From the NCBI GenBank assembly GCA_963810905.1, contig CAWEPG010000003.1, forward strand, positions 496,001 to 560,000: 64,000 bases of DNA, in the 5' to 3' direction. The first letter of the stretch is position 1; the number at the start of each line of letters is the position of its first letter. Both the position numbers and the translations under genes were made by a program. Origin of the DNA: CAWBAT01 sp963810905. GTDB taxonomy: Bacteria > Acidobacteriota > Terriglobia > Versatilivoradales > Versatilivoraceae. Of the stretch, positions 56,259 through 64,000 are shown in pieces. Below the pieces are notes generated by a model. That model saw only the letters and a list, made by a program, of their open reading frames with translations, did not search any database and was not told where the DNA came from.

Positions 56259-56507
56259 ATGAAATCGACTATGCGAAAAACTCAGACTGCTCCTCGAATA
56301 CAGCCACAAGACAAAGGTAAGCTTCTGATCCGCAGTTTCCGAATCGACCACGAAACCGAGGATCAACTTAAGACCTACGCACAATTCATCCATTCTGATC
56401 GAAGCCACGTGATCCGCGAAGCACTCAAATATCTCTTCCGAAATGATCGCAGCTTTCAATCACATCTACTCAAATGCTTTCCGGGTGATCATAACTCTGA
56501 ATCCTGA
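56259..56507 (+). CDS. Ribbon-helix-helix DNA-binding protein
   Basis: 82 residues with a CopG/MetJ-type motif: a strand LLIRSFRIDHETEDQLKTYA followed by HSDRSHVIREALKYLF (residues about 23-60). Such proteins control copy number or plasmid partition, or act as antitoxins. It follows the nested palindrome, which may be its operator. No toxin gene is visible before the sequence changes at about 56.6 kb. Confidence 0.65.
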   Translation: MKSTMRKTQTAPRIQPQDKGKLLIRSFRIDHETEDQLKTYAQFIHSDRSHVIREALKYLFRNDRSFQSHLLKCFPGDHNSES

Positions 56508-56559
56508 GTTGCGCTCCTTCCCTAATCCGATTTGAGATTAGCCCGCAGGAGAGATACTG

Positions 56560-56640
56560 ACGCGCTACTGATCGAGACCGCCAAATAAGTCCGCTAGAAC
56601 CTGTAGTCTGGGAGCTTGATGTCGTCGCGCATCCGAGCAC
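56560..56640. other. Compositional junction, probable chimeric join
   Basis: Within this interval the sequence passes from about 50 % G+C to about 70 % G+C. On the right, P450 homology stops at FLHVL; on the left the reverse frame is unrelated. No insertion-sequence end or direct repeat marks the boundary. Confidence 0.7.
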
Positions 56641-57441
56641 GTGCAGAAACGCGTTCGCGATCATCGCCTCCGTCGTCTCGATTCCTCCGAACAGGAGCAC
56701 GGCGGCGTTCGACGCCACCTGGTCGCGGGTCAGTCCTCCGGCCTCACCGGCCGCCGCCGCGACGAGGGACGAGGCCGGATCGCGGTCGAGTGCCGGGGTG
56801 ACCGATGCGCGCAGCCGCCGGAACGCCTCCCGCCCGCTCCCGTCGGGCTCGGCGCCGGCGGTGATCGCCGTCACCTCCGCCACGATCGCCGCGTACCAGC
56901 CGAGCGCCTCGGCCGGATCGGTCTCCTCGAGCCCGAGCGCAGCGACCATCACGCGCACCGAGAGTGGCCCTGCGAGCGCGGAGCGCAGATCGGCCGCTCC
57001 GGCCGGCTGAACCAGATCGAGGAGCCGCTCGACCTCGCTCTCGATCAGTTCCGTGAAGCGGCTCCGCACCGGCGCCAGGCGAAAGGGCCGGGCGAAGGGA
57101 CCTCGCTGGCGTTGGTGCTCCTCTCCGTCGAGCGACAGCATGCTCGGGCCGATGACCTGCGCGGTCGAGAACCGTGGGTCGTCGACGGTGAACGTCTCCG
57201 GGTCGCGCATCGCCTCGAGCACGAGATCGCGGCGCGTCACGAGCCACCCCCGCAGCGCCGGCACCCACGAGACCGGTTCCCGCTCCCGCAGTCGCGCGAG
57301 CAGTGGATGCGGATCGCGCTCGAGAGCGGCCAGCGTGACCGAGGCTCCGACGGGAAACGATTCATCCGTCACCCCGACGACGATAGACCGCCGCGAGGGT
57401 GCCGGTGGGTCGGCAGAGGCTAGCCTGTCGGGAAACGACAT
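56632..57441 (-). CDS. Cytochrome P450, N-terminal part only
   Basis: The readable 270 residues cover helices A to I of a bacterial P450: GEEHQRQRGPFARPF (C-helix, with the heme-propionate His and Arg) and LLFGGIETTEAMIANAF (I-helix, with the oxygen-activation acid-Thr pair). The ExxR motif and the heme-thiolate Cys loop, which lie about 70-120 residues further on, are missing because the homology stops near 56,632. The residual frame continues as unrelated residues to 56470. This truncation coincides with the composition change. Confidence 0.8.
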
Positions 57442-57460
57442 TCGAGAGGGAGAGAACGAG

Positions 57461-58933
57461 ATGGCTACAGCGGCGACCGGGGTCGAGGAACAGCTTCTGA
57501 TCGGCGGCGAGTGGGTGGAGGCCGGAGCGGCGGCCGCTTCGACGTCACCGATCCCGCGACCGGCGAGCTCGTCGGCTCGATGCCGGACGCAGGCGAGAGC
57601 GACGTCAGGGCAGCGATCGACGCCGCCTGCCGGCGCGCTCGACGAGCTGGAAGGCGCTGCCGGCGCTCCAGCGCGCGCGCATCCTCCGCCGCGCCGCCGA
57701 CCTGATCCGCGAGCGCCGCGACACGATCGCGCTCGTGATGACCTCCGAGCAGGGGAAGCCGCTGGCCGAGGCCGCGGGCGAGGTCGACTACGCCGCGAGC
57801 TTCCTCGAGTGGTTCGGCGGCGAGGCCGAGCGCGTCTACGGGCAGATCGTGCCGCCGATGAACCCGACGAGCCGCGTGCTCGTCCTCCGCCAGCCGGTCG
57901 GGGTGACGGCCGCGATCACGCCGTGGAACTTTCCCGCCGCGATGATGACGCGCAAGCTCGGGCCGGCGATGGCCGCCGGCTGCACGAGCGTCGTCAAGCC
58001 GGCGAGCGCCACCCCGCTGACCGCCGCGCTGATCCTGCGCGCGATCGAGGATGCGGGCATGCCTCCCGGGCGTCGTGAACCTGATCACCTCCCGCTCGTC
58101 GGGGATGGTCGCGCAGCAGCTGTTCTCGCGACCCTCGCGTCCGCAAGATCTCGTTCACGGGGTCGACCGAGGTCGGCAAGGAGCTGATCCGGCGCTCGGC
58201 CGATCAGGTCAAGCGGCTCTCGCTCGAGCTCGGCGGCCACGCGCCGTACGTGATCTTCGACGACGCCGACCTCGACGAGGCCGTCGACGGCCTGATCGCG
58301 TCGAAGTTCCGCAACGCCGGCCAGACGTGCGTCTGCGCCAACCGCACCTACGTCCAGAGCGGCGTCTACGACGCCTTCGTCGAGAAGCTCGCCGAGAAGG
58401 TGACGCGGATGGTCGTCGGCCACGGCACCGAGGACGGCGTCACGATCGGCCCGCTGATCGACGAGCGCGCGGTCGACAAGGCCGACGAGCACGTGCAGGA
58501 CGCGATCGCCCACGGGGCGCGCCTCGTCGTCGGCGGCGAGCGGCTCGCGGGCGGCGACTACGACGGCGGCTCGTTCTACGCGCCGACGGTGCTCGAGGGC
58601 GTCACGCCGGAGATGCTGATCTCGACCGAGGAGACGTTCGGCCCTGTCGCCGGGATCACCCGCTTCGAGACCGAGGAGGAGGCGATCCGGGTCGCGAACG
58701 AGTCCGTCTACGGCCTCGCCGCGTACTTCCACACCCGCGACTACGCGCGGCTCCTGCGGGTCGCCGAGAAGCTCGAGTACGGGATCATCGGCGCCAACAC
58801 CGGGATCATCAGCGCGGCCAACGCGCCGTTCGGCGGCGTCAAGGAGTCGGGCTACGGCCGCGAGGGCGGCGCCGTCGGGATCGACGAGTACCTGGACGTC
58901 AAGTACGTCCAGGTCGGCGGCGTCGGGACGTAG
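57461..58933 (+). CDS. NAD(P)-dependent aldehyde dehydrogenase (GabD-like), four frameshifts
   Basis: Reassembled across frames the protein is about 490 residues: EEQLLIGGEWVEAG, FDVTDPATGELVGSMPDAG, SWKALPALQRARILRRAADL, MTSEQGKPLAEAAGEVDYAA, ITPWNFPAAMMTRKLGPAMA (cofactor site), ISFTGSTEVGKELI, SLELGGHAPYVIFDDAD (catalytic Glu) and NAGQTCVCANRTYVQ (catalytic Cys), ending with GVKESGYGREGG. The closest class is succinate-semialdehyde/glutarate-semialdehyde dehydrogenase. Frames change near 57,535, 57,620, 58,070 and 58,130. Active-site residues are intact, so sequence errors are likely. The gene starts 19 bases from the divergent P450. Confidence 0.85.
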
Positions 58934-58986
58934 GCGCCGGGCGAGCCCGGGCGGCGACCTGCCGACGCGCTGGCTATCCTCACGCC

Positions 58987-59344
58987 GTGGCGCTCTTCTC
59001 CAGCAAGCCGTCCGCCCCGACCGCGAGCGACCTTCGCCGCGAGCGGCGGGCGCTGCTCATCCTCCGCGAGGATCGGCTGCGCGAGCTCGGCGGGATCACG
59101 CTCGAGATGTACCGCCGCGACCACTTCAACGAGACGCTGATCATCGAGCGCTGCGCCGAGCTCGTCGCGATCGAGGCGCGGGCCAGTGAGATCGACGCGC
59201 TGCTGCAGGGAGCGCGCGGCCTCCGCCGCAGCGGCAGCTGCGATCTGCGCCTGCGGCGCGCCGCTGCTGATCGGCGCCCGCTTCTGCCCGAGCTGCGGCC
59301 GCTCCCTGATCGACGAGAGCACCGCGGTGGAGGCCGAGGAGTGA
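58987..59344 (+). CDS. Small zinc-ribbon protein, frameshifted
   Basis: GTG start, then a basic helical part (SDLRRERRALLILREDRLRE, YRRDHFNETLIIERCAELVA) and, after a frameshift near 59,248, a C-terminal zinc ribbon CACGAPLLIGARFCPSCGRSL with two CxxC/CxC knuckles. Total about 118 residues. Its stop overlaps the start of the next gene (TGATG), so the two are coupled. Function unknown. Confidence 0.6.
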
Positions 59345-59897
59345 TGACCCCGTGCCCGCGCTGCGGCGAAGGCGTCGCCGCGGGCCAGGAGTACTGCCTC
59401 GAATGCGGGCTCAGGCTCCCGGGCGTGACACGGCTCGGATCGGCCCCGCCCGACCCTCGCACGATCGTCGTCCCGCTCGTGATCGCAGCCTGCGTGGCAC
59501 TGGCCGGAGCGGCCGCAGGCATCGCGCTTACGCGTGACGACGGCGACGGCGACGCCGATCCTCACGGCCACCGGTGGCAGCGAGCCCGTGCCGACGAAGA
59601 CGACGTCTGCGGCGAGCCTCGCCGAGTGGCCGGAGGGTAGTGTCCGGCTGGACGAACGTCCTCGTCTCGGTGCCAAAGGTCGACGGCCGTGACGCCGCGG
59701 TCGCACGGGCCGAACAGGCGCGTCAGCGAGGGCTGCGGCGGGTCGGAGTGCTCGACTCATCCCGCTACCCGAGCCTCCATCCGGGCTACTGGGTCGTCTT
59801 CGCCGGCGTCTATCCGAGCGAGCCGGAGGCGACGAGCCGCCTGCGCGAGGCGAAGGGCGTGCAGCGGGCCGCCCACACGGCACGCATCAGCGCGGTA
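59344..59897 (+). CDS. Zinc-ribbon membrane protein with SPOR-like C-terminus, frameshifted
   Basis: Starts MTPCPRCGEGVAAGQEYCLECG (zinc ribbon), then a membrane helix (TIVVPLVIAACVALAGAAAG), an acidic DDGDGD turn and, after frame changes near 59,555 and 59,640, a SPOR-like module (WTNVLVSVPKVDGRDAAVAR, GVLDSSRYPSLHPGYWVVFA, GVYPSEPEA). SPOR modules bind denuded septal peptidoglycan. The C-terminal end is approximate. The layout suits a small envelope protein of actinobacteria. Confidence 0.55.
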
Positions 59898-59935
59898 GCG
59901 ATTCGTTGCCTGAGCAGGCAATTTCGGCCGCGAGT

Positions 59936-59964
59936 TTGTAACACTGGGCCAAACCGGGTAGACT
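59936..59964 (+). promoter_or_regulatory. Sigma-70-like promoter
   Basis: TTGTAA (59936-59941), a 17-base spacer, then TAGACT (59959-59964), 74 bases before the ATG at 60039. The region is notably less G+C-rich than its surroundings. Confidence 0.5.
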
Positions 59965-60038
59965 CGGGTGCGAAGACGGTGCCAATCCACCTGTTTTTGG
60001 CCTACATATCGCGTTCTCGAGGGAGTGAGACCCGCCTG

Positions 60039-60491
60039 ATGGATGATCACGTCGCCTATCTGCAGTCCTGCATGTATCAATACTCCCGAGCGATCTATCG
60101 CTCGATCAAGGATCTGATCGATCCATACACCGACCAGCAGACGCGCCTCGAGTCACGGCGGAGCGTGCTGGAGGAGTGCGAGCTCACGATGTCACGGCTG
60201 GCCGCCGATCCGCAGTATTTCGCGCGCCCCGACCGGGCGCTCTTCCAGGACATCCGCCGCTACTTCCCGATCACCGCGCAGGCGCAGGTCGCCTGGGCCG
60301 TGCGCGAGGGCGTCGGCGCGGCGATGGCGTTCATCGAGCAGCAGATCCAGGCCGGTGCCTTCGACGGCGGTATTGCCCGCTGCAAGGCGACGACCCGCAA
60401 GGGCAAGGCCTGTCAGCGCACGCCGCTGCCGAACCGGGACTACTGCCCGTCACACCAGCATCTCGAAGCGCGCACCTCGCTCGCCGCCTAG
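60039..60491 (+). CDS. Small protein with C-terminal CxxxT-GxxC-YCxxH-type motif
   Basis: 150 residues. The N-terminal ~110 are helical (HVAYLQSCMYQYSRAIYRS, DIRRYFPITAQAQVAWAVRE); the C-terminus RCKATTRKGKACQRTPLPNR followed by DYCPSHQ gives C-x8-C-x9-C-x3-H, a small treble-clef-like zinc site found in many short uncharacterised proteins. It has its own promoter and is not in an operon with the flanking genes. Function unknown. Confidence 0.65.
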   Translation: MDDHVAYLQSCMYQYSRAIYRSIKDLIDPYTDQQTRLESRRSVLEECELTMSRLAADPQYFARPDRALFQDIRRYFPITAQAQVAWAVREGVGAAMAFIEQQIQAGAFDGGIARCKATTRKGKACQRTPLPNRDYCPSHQHLEARTSLAA

Positions 60492-60575
60492 CGGGTTTTG
60501 GCCGGTGCTAGCGGTGACCGGCTGCGGCCGGCCGCCTAGGGTTGCCTCGCGCCGGGCGGTAAGCTCGGACTACGC

Positions 60576-62614
60576 ATGTCGCACGACACCGACAAGCTCA
60601 TCCGCCAGCTCTCGCTCGTCGCCTTCCTGATGGCCGAGCGCCGGCCGTTGACCGCACGCGACGTCAAGGGCAACGTCGAGGGGTACTCGGAGATGTCGGA
60701 CGAGGCGTTCGCGCGGCGGTTCTACTCCGACCGAGCCGAGCTGACCGGGCTCGGCGTGCCGCTGCACTCCCAGCGCGACGAGTTCACCGGCGAGGAGCTC
60801 TACACGCTGCGCTCCGAGAACTACTTCCTCGATCGCCTCGACCTCAAGGACGACGAGCTCGCAGCGCTCCAGACGGCGCTCTTCTACCTCGACGGCAAGT
60901 TCGCCTACGCCGAGCCGCTCCGGCTGGCGCTCCAGAACCTGGCGCTCGGTCGGCCCGGCTTCCACGAGGCCCGCACCGACACGGCCGAGCGCGTGCGTGT
61001 CAGCGCCCCCGACTACTCGCCTGAGCTTGCGGGCCGCCTGTCGAAGCTCGAAGCGGCGATCTCGAAGCAGCGCACGATCAAGTTCGCGTACTGGTCGCCG
61101 CAACGGGACAAGATCACCGAGCGGACGCTCAACCCCTACGCGCTGAGGCTCGACGAGGGCGTCTGGTACGTCGTCGGCCAGGACCTCGACCGGGCCGCCG
61201 TGCGGACGTTCCGCGTCTCGCGGATCCGCAGCGACATCAGGTTTGCGACCCGTCGCGAGCGCGACTTCAAGCTGCCGCCCGACTTCGACGTCGAGGCGCA
61301 CCGCGTCCCCCGGCCCTGGCAGATCGGCGAGACCGTCGGGCACGGCCCGGATCGCGGTGCAGGGAGACACCGCCTGGTGGGTGCACCGGACCCTCTCCGA
61401 CGCGGGCGTGCTCGAGGACGGCGTCTTCGAGACGCCGTTCGCGCGGATCGAGCCGCTCGCCGGCTGGGTGCTGCGCCAGAACGGCCGCGCGATCCCGCTC
61501 GAGCCGAAGGCGCTGCGCGACGCCGTCGCAGACGGCCTGGCCCTGCTGCGCGCAAAGCCACGACGGGGAGCGCCCGGCGCCCGCACGCGAGCGCCGCGTC
61601 GAGGCGTCTGCCGACCGTGGCGACCGGCCCGTCGGGCCGATCGCGCCGGAGCGTTTCGGCGTGCTCCAGGCCCTGCTTGCACACGTCCTCTCGGCCTGTG
61701 GCGAGGGCCGCGACGCCCGGCTCGACGCCGACGACCTCGCCGCCCGATTCTCGATTCCGCGCGAGGAGCTGCAGGACACGCTCTCGCTGCTCAACCTGGT
61801 CAACTTCGGCGGTGGCTGCTACACGGTCTACGCCGAGGTCGACGAGGATGCGGGGATCGTGCGGGTCGACAAGGAGCTGTACGGCGACGTCTTCCGGCGG
61901 CCGCCGAAGCTGACGCCGCTCGAGGCGCGCGCGATTCGACTCGCGATCGACTACGTCGGCCCGACGATCGCGGCGGACGCACATACGCCGCTCGACCGGG
62001 TGCGGAAGAAGCTCGAGGAGACCTTCGGCCAGTTCGACCTTCCCCACACGCCCACCGGCAACGCGGGCGACGCCGAGGAGGAGCTCGTGCGGACGCTCTC
62101 CGACGCGGTCGAGAAGCGGCGCGTCGTCGAGATCGAGTACCTCAAGGAGGGTGACGAGGGGCCGACGACACGGTCGGTCGAGCCGTACTCGTTCGAGCGC
62201 GAGCTCCCCGTCTGGCGCGTGCACACCTGGGACCGCACGGCGGACGGGCCGCGGACGTACCGGCTCGACAGGATGCGCTCGGCGCGGCTCACCGACGAGC
62301 TGTTCGAGCCGCGCGACGGCTTCGATCCGCGCTACCTGACCGAGCCGCGGCTCGCCCGGCTCTGGCACTCACCGGTCGTGGCCCGCTGGAAGGTCGAACA
62401 GCGCAGCGCCCGGCTCCTGACCGACAAGGCGTCCGTGTCGGAGCTGCCGTTCAAGACCGACGAGTGGCTGCTCTCCGAGGTTCTCGCCGACGCCGGCGAG
62501 ACGATCGTGCTCGAGCCCGCGGACATGCGGGCGAGCGTGGCCGCGAGGGCGCGCACGCTCCAGGTGGAGCTCGGCCTCAGCCCGCGGCGGAAGCGCCCGG
62601 CAGCACGAGCCTGA
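60576..62614 (+). CDS. Fused double WYL-domain regulator (PafBC-like), frameshifted
   Basis: Two copies of the HTH-WYL layout lie in line. The first starts SHDTDKLIRQLSLVAFLMAE (HTH) and has TIKFAYWSPQRD and VWYVVGQDLDRAAVRTFRVSRI (WYL). The second starts FGVLQALLAHVLSACGEG with DADDLAARFSIPREELQDTL (HTH) and has VVEIEYLKEGDEGPTTRSVE and VWRVHTWDR (WYL). Frames change near 61,340 and 61,580; with both corrected the product is about 675 residues, matching the naturally fused PafBC activators of the DNA-damage response in some actinobacteria. If the frame breaks were real, the second half could also start separately at 61661. Confidence 0.72.
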
Positions 62615-63210
62615 ACGTCGAGCCCTGGCCGGGGCTCGATTCGACCTCGACCTCTCCCCCGTGGGCACGTGCGATCGCGCGCACGATGGCGAGGCCGAGC
62701 CCCGAGCCGGGGCGCGCGGCAGTGAGGCGCACGCCGGGCTCGAAGATCTGCTCGAGGTCGTCGGGCGCGATCCCATCGCCCTGATCGGTGACCGCCAGCA
62801 CGACGGAGCCGGCTTCATGGCGTCCACTCATCGTGACGAGGCCGTCGGGAGGCGAATGGCCGACCGCATTCCCGACCAGGTTGTCGAGCGCCTGGAGCAG
62901 TCGCTCCGGGTCTCCGTCGAGCATCAGCTCGCCCTCGGCCGAGACCGTCACCGGGTGGCCTCGAAGCGCGGCCCGCTCGGCGGCGTCTCGGAGCAACGCG
63001 GCCGCATCGAGGCGCTCCTGCAGGATCGAAGCCGTCGAGGCGTCCAGCAGAAGCCGCTCGATGCTCTCCCGCGGCGGCCGTCGCGAGCTCGCGCAGGCGG
63101 CGCTCGGCGAGGCTCGTCGGCGGCGGGATACGCCTCGGCGATCGCGACGAGCGCCGCGACGGGGCTCCGTACCTCGTGCGCGAGCACGGAGAGTCGGTCG
63201 AGGCGTTCAC
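62577..63210 (-). CDS. Compact histidine kinase without sensor domain, frameshifted
   Basis: HisKA segment ERLDRLSVLAHEVRSPVAAL (phospho-acceptor His) followed, through frame changes near 63,130 and 63,060, by an HATPase_c domain: DNLVGNAVGHS (N box), VTDQGDGIAPDDLEQIFEPG (G1 and F boxes) and RPGSGLGLAIVRAI (G2). About 210 residues with no membrane helix. It begins with a GTG in the overlap GTGA at the queG stop, so the two are transcribed together. The 3' end overlaps the convergent WYL gene by 38 bases. No response regulator is next to it. Confidence 0.65.
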
Positions 63211-64000
63211 TCCGCCCGCCCCGCGATACGGGCGACCGCCCAGCCGGCGGCGTCCGAGAGCATCGGATCGTCACTCGCCGCCCACTCCTGCGCGAGCCGA
63301 GCGCCTCGCCCGAGCCGGTGTTACCGAGCGCGTGGAGCGCATTTCGCCGCAGCCAGCGCGGGTCGTTCCGCGGCACGTAGAGCCGGTCGAGCTCGGCCGA
63401 CGAGCTCCGCCCCGTCGCGGGTCAGCCAGTCGACGAGCGACACATTCGGGACGGCCTCGTCCGGCGAGCGCCGAATCCGCCCGCCGCTTCTCGATCCCCC
63501 GGTTCCAGGGGCAGACGTCCTGGCAGATGTCGCAGCCGTAGACCGACGCCCCGAGCTCCTCCCGGTAGTGCTCCGGCAGCGGCGCCGGTGCCTGCGTCCA
63601 GTACGAGAGGCACCGATTCGCGTCGAGCACGCCCGGCTCGTCGAGAGCGCCGGTGGGGCACGCGTCGATGCAGAGCCGGCAGCGGCCGCAGTCGAGCTCG
63701 AGCGGCGGCGTCGCCTCGATCTCGACGTCGGTGACGAGCGTCCCGAGCACGACCCAGGAGCCGTGCTCGCGGGTGATCAACATCGTGTTCTTGCCGTAGA
63801 AGCCGACGCCCGCGCGGCGCGCGCCCTCGCGATCGACGTGCTGGTTCGCATCGACGAGCACCCGGTAGCTCCCGCCGAGCGAGCGGCCGAGGGCGTCGAG
63901 GCGTTCGCGGAGGAGCGCGTAGTGGTCGCGCCAGGCATAGCGCGGCAGCCGGCCTTCGCCGGCGGCTGGGCTCGGGCCCGTCGACCCAGTAACAGAGGGC
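63207..64000 (-). CDS. queG: Epoxyqueuosine reductase QueG, 5' end beyond the window
   Basis: QueG makes queuosine from epoxyqueuosine in tRNA using cobalamin and two 4Fe-4S clusters. Seen here are the active-site region GVGFYGKNTMLITREHGSWV, the cluster motifs DCGRCRLCIDACPTGAL and YGCDICQDVCPWNRG, and the C-terminal HEAT-like tail (NALHALGNTGSG, and ASDDPMLSDAAGWAVARIAG in another frame). At least two frame changes fall between 63,280 and 63,450. The N-terminal ~100 residues continue past position 64000 (only a part, YAWRDHYALLRERLDALGRS, is within). The stop at 63207-63209 overlaps the histidine kinase start. Confidence 0.82.

Noticed and set aside
57053..58078. Long open frames in the G+C-rich part that read as Arg/Ala/Pro-rich proteins.
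   Set aside because: They are frame shadows of the P450, aldehyde dehydrogenase and WYL genes, produced by high G+C at third codon positions.

Overview
The window appears to hold two unrelated genomes joined at about 56.6 kb. Positions 1 to about 56,600 are about 50 % G+C. Their gene content fits an acidobacterium-like soil or sediment bacterium: Ser/Thr kinases with TolB-like propeller tails, a VWA protein with the VDLVVLNVTV signature, a bacterial alpha-2-macroglobulin, and secreted carbohydrate enzymes. From about 56,640 to the end the DNA becomes very G+C-rich and the genes look like those of a high-G+C actinobacterium, possibly Thermoleophilia. The change falls inside a cytochrome P450 gene, which loses its heme-binding half there, so a chimeric contig is the simplest reading. 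Taxonomy is inferred from gene content only.

The main system lies at 1.3-11.1 kb. An eight-gene minus-strand operon encodes, in transcription order: an unknown 218-aa protein with an internal duplication, a UroD-type methyltransferase, a free corrinoid protein, a small five-cysteine protein, a ferredoxin/ASKHA corrinoid activator, a MetF-MetV fusion, a methyl-THF:corrinoid methyltransferase and a small 'virulence factor' domain protein. A FadR-type GntR regulator and PurU (formyl-THF deformylase) are divergent. A perfect 13+1+13 palindrome sits in the shared upstream region. The set resembles the chloromethane (cmu) pathway in logic: methyl donor to corrinoid to methyl-THF to methylene-THF to (FolD, not in the window) formyl-THF to formate. 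The corrinoid protein is a separate polypeptide and extra unknown genes are present. The methyl donor cannot be told from the sequence.

11-26 kb holds an exported protein with a frameshifted signal peptide, a BaiN/HI0933-type flavoprotein, a GH28 glycosidase, a VWA protein, a propeller-like protein, a 5.9-kb alpha-2-macroglobulin gene with one frameshift and an intact thioester motif, and an ABC-F gene with two frameshifts. 27.8-44.1 kb carries a family of TolB-tailed Ser/Thr kinases: one badly broken, one intact but with a palindromic element inserted in frame in its kinase domain, one split by a 4-nt overlap, and a vestige of a fourth. Between them lie an AbrB/PIN toxin-antitoxin pair, a metallophosphatase, an Npt-like transporter with HEAT repeats (five frameshifts), and an exported kinase-fold protein. 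44-53 kb is catabolic and secretory: an M24 peptidase, an S33 hydrolase, an SDR, a second UroD-family protein, a GT-C glycosyltransferase and a DUF6259-type glycosidase.

53.35-56.5 kb is an integrated mobile element remnant. It begins at the 3' half of a tRNA-Arg(CCG), cut exactly at the anticodon loop, and carries overlapping replication-like ORFs, a cluster of six GTTAAC motifs, a nested palindrome and a ribbon-helix-helix protein.

The actinobacterial part encodes a truncated P450, an aldehyde dehydrogenase, two zinc-ribbon proteins, a small Cys/His-motif protein, a fused PafBC-like WYL regulator, a histidine kinase and QueG. Single-base indels, several at homopolymers, break genes in both parts, which suggests a sequence-quality component. 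Gene ends are therefore approximate where noted.
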